The notes: generated by a model not told the origin, from the letters alone. Numbered from the stretch's first letter, positions 18,346-29,119 are shown. The stretch: DNA of 64,000 nucleotides from Caballeronia fortuita (GCF_001544835.2 NZ_FCNX02000018.1:107147-171146), one strand, 5' to 3'. Numbers and translations: made by a program.

Positions 18346-19570
18346 CATCGCGCGATGTTGTCGATCCGATCGACATCGATTAACGCTCCGCCCCGCACCA
18401 CACGATGCGGAACCGAACCGCCGAGCCAGTACGAAAGCTCCGCCGGCCTGCCGATTCGCCACGCGACGAAATCCGCGGCCTTGCCGGCTTCGAGCGAACC
18501 GTGCGTCGCGTGCAGCCCGAGCGCCCTTGCCGCGTGAATCGTCACGCCGGCCAGCGCTTCTTCGGGCGTCAGGCGAAAGAGCGTGCAACCCATGTTGAGC
18601 ATCAGCCGCAACGATAGCGCCGGCGACGTGCCGGGGTTCGAATCGCTCGCGAGCGCGATCGGCACGCGATGCCGCCGTAGCGCATCGACCGGCGGCAACT
18701 GCGTTTCGCGCAGCATGTAGAATGCGCCGGGCAGAAGCACGGCGACGGTGCCGGATTGCGCCATCGCGATGGCGTCGTCCTCGGTCATATATTCGAGATG
18801 ATCCGCCGACAGCGCGCGGTAGCGCGCCGCGAGCGACGATCCATGCAAGGACGACAACTGCTCGGCATGCAGCTTCACCGGCACGCCCAGATCGTGCGCG
18901 CGCTGGAACACGCGCTCGACTTGGGCCGCCGAGAACGCGATGTGCTCGCAGAACGCATCGACGGCATCGACGAGGCCTTCGGCGACGAGCGCGGGGAGCA
19001 TTTCATCGCAGACATAGGCGATGTAATCGTCCGCGCGATTCGCATATTCGGGCGGCAACGCGTGCGCGGCGAGGCAGGTCGTGCGCACGGTCAGCGGCAG
19101 CGCTTCGCCGAGACGCCGCGCGACGGCGAGCATCTTGCGCTCGTTCGCGAGATCGAGGCCGTAGCCGGATTTCACTTCGAGCGCGGTCACGCCCTCGCGC
19201 AACAAGCCGAGCGCGCGCGCTCTCGCGGTCTCGAAGAGCGCGTCCTCGCCCGCTTCGCGCGTCGCGCGCACCGTGCTCGCGATGCCGCCGCCGCGCGCCG
19301 CAATCTGCGCGTAACTCACGCCTTCGAGCCGCTCTTCGAACTCGCCGCTCCGATCGCCGCCGAAAACGAGATGCGTGTGACAGTCGATCAGACCCGGCGT
19401 GACCCACGCGCCTTCGAGATCGACTCGCTCGCATTCGCCGATATCCGGCGCCGCCGCGCGCGGCCCGATCCATTCGATGCGCGCGCCGTCCGTCAGAATC
19501 GCCGCGTCTTCGATGGCCGAATATTTGCCATCGACCATCGTTGCCGCGCGGCAGTGTTGCCAGAGCGTTC

Positions 19571-19574
<4 letters not shown>
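18345..19574 (-). CDS. hutI: Imidazolonepropionase
   Basis: A 409-residue amidohydrolase catalysing the third step of histidine degradation: 4-imidazolone-5-propionate plus water gives N-formimino-L-glutamate. Metal-binding and active-site motifs are present: DCHTHLVFGG (about 65-74), the KSGYGLDL segment, KLHAEQLSS with its zinc His, and LASDSNPGTSPA carrying the catalytic Asp. The length matches the family (about 405). The start overlaps the last codon of hutU by 4 bases, so the pair is translationally coupled. No hutG, hutF or hutD follows in the window. Confidence 0.96.
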
Positions 19575-21244
<1,670 letters not shown>

Positions 21245-21319
21245 GGAAGGCTCCAGAGCATCGGGGAAAGAAGATCGGCGGACGCGCACGGTCAGCCAAG
21301 TCGGTTCCGGCTCATCTTC

Positions 21320-21331
21320 TTGTATATACAA
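21320..21331. promoter_or_regulatory. HutC-type operator proximal to hutU
   Basis: TTGTATATACAA is a perfect 12-base palindrome, identical in core to the known HutC site TGTATATACA of pseudomonads, 76 bases upstream of the hutU start. Confidence 0.8.
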
Positions 21332-21341
21332 CTTAGGGGGT

Positions 21342-21356
21342 ACTAGGGAAATCCCG
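21342..21356. promoter_or_regulatory. Element shared by hutH and hutU promoters (copy 2)
   Basis: ACTAGG-N3-ATCCCG, same 12 fixed bases and spacer as at 1375-1389. Again it lies between two HutC-type sites, on the same strand relative to the gene it precedes. Confidence 0.5.
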
Positions 21357-21385
21357 AGGCCGAGAGGTGGATTCGTGCGTCTTCT

Positions 21386-21395
21386 TGTATAGACA
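21386..21395. promoter_or_regulatory. HutC-type operator distal to hutU
   Basis: TGTATAGACA preceded by CTTCT. This is the same sequence (reverse complement) as the hutH sites. It ends 3 bases before the 3' end of the Lrp-family gene. Confidence 0.7.
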
Positions 21396-21398
21396 GCG

Positions 21399-21863
21399 TC
21401 AGGGCACCGGGAGGCCGCCGTCGCGTTTCACTTCGCGAAGCGAGAGCATCGATTCGACTGCCGTCACGCCGGGCAAGGTGCGCAAGACGTCGCGCATGAA
21501 GATGCCGTATTCGTCGAGATTGCGCGCGACGATCTGAAGCAGATAGTCCGCCGTGCCCGATACGTTATGGCACGACACGATGCGCGGAATGCCCTGAATT
21601 TCGCGCTCGAAACGATCCGACAGCGCGCGGTCGTGCACGCTGAAGCGCACCTGCGCGAACGCGACGACGCCCAGTTCCAGCGTTTTGCGCGATAACACCG
21701 CGCGATATCCGTCGATGAAGCCGTCGCTTTCCAGCCGCTTCAGACGGCGCGCGCACGGCGTTTCGCTCAAGCCGACGCGCTCGGCAAGCTTCGCGACGGA
21801 AAGACGGCCGTCCTGTTGAAGCGCGACGAGCATTGCGCGGTCGATACGGTCTAGATCGTTCAT
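21399..21863 (-). CDS. Lrp/AsnC-family transcriptional regulator
   Basis: A 154-residue regulator with an N-terminal HTH (DRIDRAMLVALQQDGRLSVA; VGLSETPCARRLKRLESDGFI) and a C-terminal RAM effector domain (about 65-150) that usually binds amino acids. It is divergent from a LysE-family exporter with a 128-base gap, the usual arrangement for an Lrp-type activator of an amino acid exporter such as LysG/ArgP analogues or BkdR-like systems. The ATG at 21863 follows GGGAAACACC. Two further in-frame ATGs upstream are less likely. Confidence 0.92.
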   Translation of the reverse strand: MNDLDRIDRAMLVALQQDGRLSVAKLAERVGLSETPCARRLKRLESDGFIDGYRAVLSRKTLELGVVAFAQVRFSVHDRALSDRFEREIQGIPRIVSCHNVSGTADYLLQIVARNLDEYGIFMRDVLRTLPGVTAVESMLSLREVKRDGGLPVP

Positions 21864-21991
21864 GGTGTTTCCCATTTTTTCGAGTAATGATTCTAGTGTA
21901 AAGCTCCAAATTAATACGATAAATCGACGCAAAAGACCACAAAACGCTCCTATCGAAGTGGCACCATGAAGTCTTCCAACAGGAGCGCATC

Positions 21992-22618
21992 ATGGTTTCG
22001 GCACATCTGCTTTGGGTTTTCATCGGCGCGCTGGCAGTCGTCTACGCGCTGCCCGGACCGGACATGGCCCTCGTACTGCAAACGAGCGGCACGCGCGGCT
22101 TTCGGCACGGACTCGCCGTTGCGGCCGGACTTGCCACCGCGCGCGCGACGCACGTGACGTTATCGGCGCTCGGCGTCGCCGCGCTCTTGCGCAGCGCGCC
22201 GTGGCTCTACGACAGCGTACGCATCGCGGGTGGCCTGTATCTTTCGTATGTGGCGATTCAGATTTTTCGCTCGCCCGCGTTCGGACTCGACGCCGCGCCC
22301 GGTCGAACGGCGGCGCTCACGCTGCGTTCGGCCTACGCAAAGGGGATCCTGAGCAGCATTCTGAATCCGAAGGCGCTGCTCTTCTGCTCCGTGCTGCTGC
22401 CGCAGTTCGTCCGGCCGGAGGCGGGGCCGGTCTGGTCGCAAGTGCTGGAACTGGGCGTCGTGCTGATCGCGGTCGGCGTGTTGTTCGATCTCACGCTCGC
22501 CGCCTGCGCAGTGCGGATTTCGGGATGGCTGCGCCGTCATCCGAAGGCGCAGACCGTGCAACGCTGGACGTTCTCCGCCGCCCTGCTCGCGTTCGCAGCG
22601 CGTCTTTCGCTCGACTGA
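21992..22618 (+). CDS. LysE/RhtB-family amino acid exporter
   Basis: A 208-residue inner-membrane exporter with six predicted helices. Family motif ALPGPDMALVLQTSGTRGFRHGL spans about residues 15-35; the conserved second motif is FLNPK-like SSILNPKALLFCSVLLPQF. RhtB family members expel homoserine, threonine, lysine, leucine or similar amino acids. The divergent Lrp regulator should control it in response to its substrate. AACAGGAGCGCATC precedes the ATG at 21992. Confidence 0.92.
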   Translation: MVSAHLLWVFIGALAVVYALPGPDMALVLQTSGTRGFRHGLAVAAGLATARATHVTLSALGVAALLRSAPWLYDSVRIAGGLYLSYVAIQIFRSPAFGLDAAPGRTAALTLRSAYAKGILSSILNPKALLFCSVLLPQFVRPEAGPVWSQVLELGVVLIAVGVLFDLTLAACAVRISGWLRRHPKAQTVQRWTFSAALLAFAARLSLD

Positions 22619-22620
22619 AC

Positions 22621-23841
22621 TCAGGTTTCGAGCGGCTTCAGAAAAAGCTCGTGCTTGGGCGCGAAGTGCGCGTAGAGCGGCAGGATCGCGCCGCCCATCG
22701 CGCGGGCGTCGGGGCCGATCTGTCCTTCGACGAGACGCGGCCGCGTCATGCCTTGCCAGTCGAACGCGGCGAGCGCGTCGTCGCTTCGGCTGATGACTTC
22801 GCGCAGCAGCGCGCGGTCGATTTCCCCGTCGATGACCACGGCTTCGAGATCGAGCAATGCCGCCGACGACGCGATGGCCGTCGCCAGCGCGGGACAGGTC
22901 TCGCGCATCCACGCTTCCGATAACGCGCGCAGTTCCGTCGACCACGCGCGCTCGTCGTGCGCGGCTTCGGCCGGCACGCCCGCCGCAGCGAACGCCTTCT
23001 CCAGCACGTACACCGACGCCGTGTTGAGCAACTGACCCGCACGTTTGCCCTTGCTGCCGATCAGCGGCAACGAGCCGATCGCGCCCGCGTTGCCGCCCGG
23101 CCCCGCATGCAGCCGGCCATCGATGACGAGCCCGCCACCGATGAACGTGCCGATGAACAAATACAAAAAATTACGTATTCCGCGTCCTTGACCCATCACG
23201 AGTTCGGCGGCGCACGCGGCCGTCGTGTCCTTGGCGAACTCCACGGGCAGCGCGGTCATCGCTTCGATCCGTGCGCGGATGTCGATGTCGTTCCACGCCG
23301 CGAGCGCATCGGGCGGCGTATCGAAGAAATCGCGCCAGCCGCCGAGCCACAGCGGCGCCGCGACGCCGATGCCCGCGATCTTGAGCGCATCGTCGCCGAG
23401 CGCGGCCGTGACGCGCGCGAGCCGCTCTTCGAGCGCGGGAAAGAGCGTGTGCGGATCGGGATACGGATACTCCAGCGTCTCGCGCGTACGCACGTTCCCG
23501 GCGAAATCCATCGAGAGCACGTCGAGACTGCGCCGCCCGACTTTCACGCCGATGGAAAACGCGCCGTCCGCGCGCAGCGAAATCGGCACCGAAGGCTGCC
23601 CGATGCGCCCGCGCACGCGCGAACGCGGTTCCTTCGCGAGCAGGCCGTCCTCGATCAGATGATCGACGATCAGCGAAACGGTCTGCATCGACAGACGCGT
23701 CATGCGCGCGATATCGGCCTTGGGCAGCGCGCCATGAAGCCGGATCGCCTGCAGCACGATGCGCTCGTTGAACTGACGCATGCCGAGCTGATTGGAGCCG
23801 ACGGATTGCATCGAAGCTTTGCGCGCGGGCCGTTCAGACAT
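22621..23841 (-). CDS. ROK-family transcriptional repressor
   Basis: A 406-residue protein with an N-terminal MarR-like winged HTH (about 18-75; PKADIARMTRLSMQTVSLIVDHL) and a ROK sugar-kinase fold (about 90-380; FIGTFIGGGLVIDGRLHAGPGGNAGAIGSLPL). The zinc motif C-X-CG-X2-GC expected after GxGGxAGE is missing and the DxGGT phosphate loop is replaced by GVKVGRRS. It is thus probably a sugar-responsive repressor without kinase activity, like XylR/NagC relatives. No sugar operon is adjacent; it is divergent from the small gene at 23966. The target is unknown. Confidence 0.88.
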   Translation of the reverse strand: MSERPARKASMQSVGSNQLGMRQFNERIVLQAIRLHGALPKADIARMTRLSMQTVSLIVDHLIEDGLLAKEPRSRVRGRIGQPSVPISLRADGAFSIGVKVGRRSLDVLSMDFAGNVRTRETLEYPYPDPHTLFPALEERLARVTAALGDDALKIAGIGVAAPLWLGGWRDFFDTPPDALAAWNDIDIRARIEAMTALPVEFAKDTTAACAAELVMGQGRGIRNFLYLFIGTFIGGGLVIDGRLHAGPGGNAGAIGSLPLIGSKGKRAGQLLNTASVYVLEKAFAAAGVPAEAAHDERAWSTELRALSEAWMRETCPALATAIASSAALLDLEAVVIDGEIDRALLREVISRSDDALAAFDWQGMTRPRLVEGQIGPDARAMGGAILPLYAHFAPKHELFLKPLET

Positions 23842-23965
23842 CGGCCCGCGCCTCGCGGCGCAGGCGTGCGCGCCGGAAATGATTCATAAGGTCGTCCCGC
23901 TAGATTAATTCGAGTGCTTTTATTTAAACATCCGCGCGGATTTTTTTCCGGATTTTTAGCCGGTT

Positions 23966-24220
23966 ATGGTCGATGCGAGCGCCATCGCCATCAACCTCGT
24001 TTCCGAAAACATGAGCACACTCGAAGCCCTCCACGCGATCGTCAACGACGACAACGCGCCGCAGATCATCCGCGATCACATCGTCGATTCGTTGCAGTTT
24101 GCGTTGCGCAACCATCCCGGCTACTTCACGCGCAAGGAGATTCAATGGCTCGCGCAATGGGATGACACGCGCATTCCCATTGCAGCGGCGAAAATTCTGA
24201 ATGAGATGAAAACGGCGTGA
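23966..24220 (+). CDS. Conserved small hypothetical protein
   Basis: An 84-residue soluble helical protein (STLEALHAIVNDDNAPQIIR; HPGYFTRKEIQWLAQWDD). No signal peptide, membrane helix or known domain. The ATG at 23966 gives GC-rich codons from the first residue; a second ATG at 24011 would give 69 residues, and neither has a clear Shine-Dalgarno. Lies between the divergent ROK gene and the convergent GGDEF/EAL gene. Function unknown. Confidence 0.6.
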   Translation: MVDASAIAINLVSENMSTLEALHAIVNDDNAPQIIRDHIVDSLQFALRNHPGYFTRKEIQWLAQWDDTRIPIAAAKILNEMKTA

Positions 24221-24232
24221 GTCGCGGCGCGT

Positions 24233-27202
24233 TCAGTGCGTGCCCGACGCGCGCGCGTGCCATTCGTAGTCGAACACGGTGGCCTGCACCGGCTCCGACA
24301 GACCTTCGACGAAGCTGATCACTTCCGGATCTTTCAGGAAGCTCGCGGCCGAGCTTGCCGCGAGAATCGCCGCGCTGTCCTGCGGCCGCGCGACGAGGAA
24401 GCCCTGCACGTAATCCACGCCGATTTCCTGCAGCGCGCGCAAGGTATCGACGTCCTCGACCCATTCCGCGACGCTGCGCATCCCGAGATTGCGCGCGAGC
24501 GCGACGATCGCCTCGACGATCGCGATATCGGCCGGATGCGCACACATCGAACGCACGAATTCGCCGTCGATCTTCAGCGCATCGGCGGATAGCGCCTTCA
24601 GATATTTGAACGACGTGTAGCCCGCGCCGAAGTCGTCGAGCGCGATCTTGCCGCCCATGTCGTGCACGCGCGCGATGAAGCGCTGCGTGTTTTCCAGATC
24701 GTGCAGCGCGACGCTCTCCGTGATTTCGAGACAGAGGTAATGCACGATGGACTGATGCCGCGCGAAGAGCGCGAAGATGTCCTCCATGAACTGCTCGTCG
24801 TTCAGCGAGCCGCCGGAGAGATTCACGCAGATGAACTGCGTGTTGGCGAGCCGGTGCTGATGCGCCTCGATCCAGTCCAGCAATGTCGAGATGACCCAGC
24901 GATCGATCGCGGCGATATTGCCCGATTCCTCCGCCGCGACGATCACCTTGCCTGCGGGCAGCGTCGCGCCGTCGGGCGAGCGCATGCGCAGCAGGACTTC
25001 GAAGTTGAGCGATTCGGTCGGCGCTGTGAGCGACATGATCGGCTGCATCACGAGGAACAGGCCCGGCGGAAGGCGATTGCGCCCGAGCGTCTCGACGAGC
25101 TTCAGTTCTTCCGCGCGCTCCTCGAAAGCGGCCGCGCCCTTGCGATACGTGACGAGATGCGTGTGCGCGACTTTCTTCGCTTCGCGGCACGCGCGATCCG
25201 CGTGCGAGAGCGCGTCCTGCACGCGCACGCCGCGCGAGCATTCGACCAGACCGATCGACGCCTTCACCTGGAACGCGCGATTGCCGACCTGATACGGCGC
25301 ATCCGACAAAATGGAAATGAGCTCGCGGCATTGCGCGATGGCGTCTTCGATCGACGTATCGTTCATCACGCAGACGAACTCGTCGCCGCCGATGCGCCCG
25401 ACCGGATAGCTGCGCGCGAAGTGCGCGCGCGTGCGCGCCGCGACTTGCCGCAATACTTCGTCGCCGCTGCGATGGCCGAAGAGATCGTTGACGAGCTTGA
25501 AACGGTCGAGATCGACGTACGCCAGCGCCCACGGCAGCGTCTCTTCGCTTTGCGCGGCGATTGCCTTCTCGACGCCGCGTCGGTTCAGCGAGCCGGTCAG
25601 CGAATCGTGCTCCGCGAGAAAGCGCAGGCGCTCGACGGCCTTCGAACGTTCGGTCGTGTCCTGCAGCGAGCCTTCGATCCAGCCGTTCGAGCGGATCGCC
25701 TTCAATAGATATCGGCGCTCGCCGGTGCCGCGTTCGAGCGAGCCGCCCATTTCGAGCTCGCCGTCGCTGCCTTTCGACGCCAGCGCCTGGAGTGCGCCCC
25801 ACGCGCCGGCTTCGAAATAGTCGTTCCAGTGCCGCGCCTTGTAGTCGGCTTTTTGCAGATCGAGCATCGCGCGCAACGCGGGATTGGCGCGCACGAAGTG
25901 GCCGTCGGCATCGAGCGTGAAGAGGCCGATCGGCGTGACTTCGTAGGTATTGCGCAATTCCATCTGCGCCTGACGGCGGAAATCGCGTTCGGCGCGCATC
26001 TGCTCCGCGATCGCGAAGGCGGCCATCATGCTCGACGACAGCGCGGCCATCACCGTATTCACGCCGCCGACGAGCACCTTCAGCCCGAACGCCGCGCCGA
26101 GCACTTCGGAGAACGTCGAGAACAGCACAACCGCGAGCGACGCGACGTACCACAGCACGGTGCGCGAGCGCGCCATCCACACGAGCCGCGCGAGGAAGAA
26201 CAGCAGCACGCAGATGCCGAAGCCGGCGATGATCCACAGCGCCGGGATGAAAAGGGAATACGGCAGCGCGAACGCGGCGGCGAGCAGCACGATGCCGACG
26301 TATTGAATGACGCGCAGCAGCCATCGATAGCCGACTACGCGCAACTCGCGCCTGAAGAGTTGCTGGAAAAGCGCGGCGGTCAGCAGGTAATACGCGGCGA
26401 ACGTGAATTGCCGCAACGGCTGCATGTAATCCGATGGCAGCACGCGGCCGAGCCATTGCATGTCCCAGCCCATTGCGTTCGCGCACAGACGCAGATTGCC
26501 GACGAGCCATACCGCGAAAATCACGTAGGTCCATTCGTGATTGATCAGCGCCGTGACGAACACGAAGACCGCGAGCGTCAGCAAGCCGCCCGCGATGAGT
26601 GCCGAACTCTCCTGAAAATCGAGTGCCGAATTACGCAGACCTTGCCATTCCCATGCGAATGCATTGATTTGCGCCGGACCTGAAAATGTGCCCCGGCAGA
26701 GAATGTCTTGCGCGTGTTTCAGGCGGCCGACCTGAATCGAGAAACCGGCCTTTACCGCGCGCATTTCTCCGCTCACGCCTTCGCGGCTCGCTGCGCCGAG
26801 CGGCGCAAGCGTGCTGGCATTCCAGCATGCAAGCGTTTGCGCATGACGCGACGGCAATTCGACGACCGTCGACGATTCCGCGCTCATGCTCGGCGTCGTG
26901 AAACTGAACCAGATGGGCTTTTCGGAGAGACGCGTGCTGTAGCGGGAAACGGGCGTCGCGCCTTGCAGGGCTTCGAGCGCATCGCCGGGAGTGGCGATGC
27001 CGGGTTTATCGGTGAGTATGCGCAGTTCGAGCGGCACGGCGCCGCGCGTTTCGTATTGGCGCGGCAGGAAATAAAGCGTCGCGATCGTACCGAGCAGAAT
27101 CAGAAAGGGCACGGCGTATACGGCGACCGCGTACAGCGCGTCGTCGATCCACGAGCCCGTGCGTCTGAATCTCGATAAGGAAGCTGGAATAACCGACGCC
27201 AT
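24233..27202 (-). CDS. 7TM-type membrane PAS-GGDEF-EAL c-di-GMP protein
   Basis: A 989-residue signalling protein. One helix near residues 24-48 is followed by a periplasmic domain (about 55-195) and seven helices (about 200-390), which is the layout of 7TMR-DISM receptors. A PAS domain covers about 415-515 (YEVTPIGLFTLDADGHFVRA). The GGDEF domain has intact GGDEF at about 605-609 and VDLDRFKLVND, with no RxxD inhibitory site five residues before it. The EAL domain (about 705-955) reads E-V-L for the signature, with EITESV, DDFGAG, KIDGEF and QGFLVARP retained. It may both make and break c-di-GMP. The ATG at 27202 is favoured; an in-frame upstream start at 27295 is possible. Confidence 0.9.
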   Translation of the reverse strand: MASVIPASLSRFRRTGSWIDDALYAVAVYAVPFLILLGTIATLYFLPRQYETRGAVPLELRILTDKPGIATPGDALEALQGATPVSRYSTRLSEKPIWFSFTTPSMSAESSTVVELPSRHAQTLACWNASTLAPLGAASREGVSGEMRAVKAGFSIQVGRLKHAQDILCRGTFSGPAQINAFAWEWQGLRNSALDFQESSALIAGGLLTLAVFVFVTALINHEWTYVIFAVWLVGNLRLCANAMGWDMQWLGRVLPSDYMQPLRQFTFAAYYLLTAALFQQLFRRELRVVGYRWLLRVIQYVGIVLLAAAFALPYSLFIPALWIIAGFGICVLLFFLARLVWMARSRTVLWYVASLAVVLFSTFSEVLGAAFGLKVLVGGVNTVMAALSSSMMAAFAIAEQMRAERDFRRQAQMELRNTYEVTPIGLFTLDADGHFVRANPALRAMLDLQKADYKARHWNDYFEAGAWGALQALASKGSDGELEMGGSLERGTGERRYLLKAIRSNGWIEGSLQDTTERSKAVERLRFLAEHDSLTGSLNRRGVEKAIAAQSEETLPWALAYVDLDRFKLVNDLFGHRSGDEVLRQVAARTRAHFARSYPVGRIGGDEFVCVMNDTSIEDAIAQCRELISILSDAPYQVGNRAFQVKASIGLVECSRGVRVQDALSHADRACREAKKVAHTHLVTYRKGAAAFEERAEELKLVETLGRNRLPPGLFLVMQPIMSLTAPTESLNFEVLLRMRSPDGATLPAGKVIVAAEESGNIAAIDRWVISTLLDWIEAHQHRLANTQFICVNLSGGSLNDEQFMEDIFALFARHQSIVHYLCLEITESVALHDLENTQRFIARVHDMGGKIALDDFGAGYTSFKYLKALSADALKIDGEFVRSMCAHPADIAIVEAIVALARNLGMRSVAEWVEDVDTLRALQEIGVDYVQGFLVARPQDSAAILAASSAASFLKDPEVISFVEGLSEPVQATVFDYEWHARASGTH

Positions 27203-27293
27203 ACCTGGACAAACCCCCGTTTGCGTTCGACGCGAAACGCGCCTACGCCGACAGCGGCGGAGCCGAAACCCCGCGCGCCACCGCTTTTTGGCC

Positions 27294-27318
27294 AACCGGA
27301 CCGCTCCGTGGTCCGGTT
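27294..27318. promoter_or_regulatory. Perfect inverted repeat upstream of the GGDEF/EAL gene
   Basis: AACCGGACC and GGTCCGGTT are 9-base arms around a seven-base loop, 92 bases upstream of the start at 27202 and 39 bases after the end of the FeeM-like gene. There is no T-run on either side, so it is either an operator or a leader hairpin rather than a standard terminator. Confidence 0.45.
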
Positions 27319-27356
27319 ATTCGCTATTACCTTCCTAAAAACGGTCGTGCCTTTCG

Positions 27357-28133
27357 TTACCTGCCATAAGCCATTAACGGAGCCTCCGGGCATCGTACCG
27401 GTTCCCAGTCAAAAGATAAATCTACAGAATGCAAATCGATGTCCGGATGGTGCGTGTTCACCATGTAATTGAAGAGCGGATGGCGCGCCTCTTCCCAGCG
27501 CTGGCGCGCCGCCGCGACATCCTTGGCCAGCACGCGATGCGGCAGGCCGCCCACGTGCGACATCGGCAGGAATTCGTTGACGCCGAATACATCCTTGAAG
27601 AGCATCGCCTCATACTCCCGATCGAGCGGCGTACGCGCCGTGATGACCATGTAATCGATCCCGTGCATCTCGCAGAACATCCAGAGCGCCTTGCACAGCG
27701 CCACCTTCACCACCCGCCCCACCATGCCGCCCGCGACGCCGAGACGCGTAGCTTCGGCAAGACGGCTCGTCGCGAATCGCTCGGGAAGACGCACCGACTG
27801 CTCGACGGCGAGCGGGCCATACGCGTTGGTCTGAATGCGCATGGTGCCGAGCGGCGCGCCATCGAGTTTCGATTCCGCGAGCAGCACGGCGGTGCCGCGA
27901 TCGCGGTCCGACGGCTCGATCGTCATCTTTTCGGCGAATTCGGGCAGATGCCGCCCATAGGCCGAACGTCTGATGCTCACGGCTTTCTGCAATCCGCCAT
28001 CGTCCTGGACGATACGAATAGTAAACGGCATGCGCTCGGTTTTCTGAAGCGCGGGTACGACCGTGAGAGTCGGGCGAACCGCCGGTTCGGTTTGGTTAGC
28101 GGCGGCATTGCTGGCAAGGTTCAGACGTTCCAT
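27357..28133 (-). CDS. FeeM-like N-acyl amino acid synthase (LuxI/GNAT-fold acyltransferase)
   Basis: A 258-residue protein. Residues 45-215 show the FeeM/autoinducer-synthase pattern: FTIRIVQDDGGLQKAVSIRR, YGRHLPEFAE, a charged EPSDRDRGTAVLLAE strand, GTMRIQTNAYGPLAVEQ, then EATRLGVAGG and KALWMFCEMHGIDYMVITAR. FeeM enzymes join a fatty acyl group from acyl carrier protein to an amino acid, giving long-chain N-acyl amino acids. The first 35 residues are disordered. The ATG at 28133 follows GGGGTTTACAAA. It is upstream of, and on the same strand as, the GGDEF/EAL gene; the 155-base gap leaves co-transcription open. Confidence 0.75.
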   Translation of the reverse strand: MERLNLASNAAANQTEPAVRPTLTVVPALQKTERMPFTIRIVQDDGGLQKAVSIRRSAYGRHLPEFAEKMTIEPSDRDRGTAVLLAESKLDGAPLGTMRIQTNAYGPLAVEQSVRLPERFATSRLAEATRLGVAGGMVGRVVKVALCKALWMFCEMHGIDYMVITARTPLDREYEAMLFKDVFGVNEFLPMSHVGGLPHRVLAKDVAAARQRWEEARHPLFNYMVNTHHPDIDLHSVDLSFDWEPVRCPEAPLMAYGR

Positions 28134-28696
28134 TTTGTAAACCCCATTTTTTCTTGGCGATTGGAAAGGCGCCGCGTGTTGAGGACGTTTTCTGGTTGGT
28201 CCCTCAAACGGGCGAATCGAGCCTCTCACGAAGTCAAATAACGGGGTGCGCGCTTGCCACTGTTTCTCAACAGAATCTCAGCAAATTTCAGGCTAATACC
28301 GTGGAAGAAAGCTTCTAATCGACGCAAAGCCAATCGCCGGTAGCCGCTGCAAACCAGAATATGCATATGCCGTACTGGAATATGCGAGCCCGATCAGGGA
28401 GAAAGAACGAGGGCGAGCAGCCACCCATCGACGCGAGAGGCAGTTAGGAGAATAGCGTTCGGCGAAGCGGCGCGGAGCATCGCGTAAACGCTGGAAAACA
28501 CATAAAAAAAGGGGTTCGGTAACGTTTGCTTACACTTTTTCTTCGCAGAATGTTCGAATCGGCGAAAACGCAAAGATTGGGATTGCGGGCGCAGCGGAGA
28601 TGCAAAGAAAAAAGCGGGCGTCCATTAAATGGAACGCCCGCCTTATCACGACATAATCATGTCGGCAGTGTGAAGTTGTTTCGGCGAATTAGGAAA
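28134..28696. other. 563-base intergenic region upstream of the FeeM-like gene
   Basis: No convincing gene. It holds the promoter region of the FeeM-like gene and the terminator of the gene at 28697. Visible patterns are ATATGCATAT at about 28359-28368 inside the imperfect dyad CCAG...CTGG, two copies of GAATATGC about 21 bases apart, and an AT-rich stretch around 28499-28545 with GTAACG-TTTGC-TTACA. A small RNA cannot be excluded. Confidence 0.4.
28608..28641 (-). terminator. Rho-independent terminator for the gene at 28697
   Basis: On the minus strand GCGGGCG and CGCCCGC pair, continued by an inner CCATT/AATGG stem, then TTTTTT. It lies 55 bases after the stop codon of the preceding minus-strand gene. 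Confidence 0.85.
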
Positions 28697-29119
28697 TCAG
28701 TCCTCTTCGTCGAGCCAGGGGATATCCACATCGGTAATGAAAGCGACCATCGCGAGCGGCCGGCCTTCCTGTCTGCCGATATTGCCGTCGGCGCGTTGCC
28801 ATTCGCAGCGGAATATCGTCGCGGGCGTGTCGGCGAGCAGCGTGATGGTGCGGATTTCGTCCGGATCGTTCTCCTCGACCGGGCCGTCCAGCGATACGAG
28901 CAATTGCTGCGGCCAGACGCCGTCGGCGGGATCGTAGATCTTGTCGCCGTCGTGGATGACGACGTGCGCCTCGACGCCGATCGTCGCCGACGCCTCCACG
29001 ATCATCTTGCCAAGGGCGCGCAGCACCGCGGTGGCGCGGCCCGAGTTCGCCTGACGGATCGCGAGATCGCCGCGGGTCAGCGCCTGCTCGAGTTTGGGAT
29101 TGGTTTTCTGTTGCGCCAT
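28697..29119 (-). CDS. Conserved hypothetical protein
   Basis: A 140-residue acidic soluble protein. A helical N-terminus (NPKLEQALTRGDLAIRQANS; AVLRALGKMIVEASATIG) is followed by beta-rich sequence (HVVIHDGDKIYDPADGVWPQ; TPATIFRCEWQRADGNIG) and the acidic end WLDEED. No domain recognised. The ATG at 29119 has AGAGAGAT before it. It is a single cistron with its own terminator and is divergent from the EAL gene. Function unknown. Confidence 0.7.
   Translation of the reverse strand: MAQQKTNPKLEQALTRGDLAIRQANSGRATAVLRALGKMIVEASATIGVEAHVVIHDGDKIYDPADGVWPQQLLVSLDGPVEENDPDEIRTITLLADTPATIFRCEWQRADGNIGRQEGRPLAMVAFITDVDIPWLDEED

Noticed and set aside
23930..23941. ATCCGCGCGGAT followed by seven T residues as a terminator
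   Set aside because: The stem would be only four base pairs with a GCGC loop, and no plus-strand gene ends there. It could still be an operator.
24126..26534. Minus-strand open frame of about 800 codons beside the GGDEF/EAL gene
   Set aside because: Arginine- and alanine-rich second-frame shadow of the GGDEF/EAL gene.
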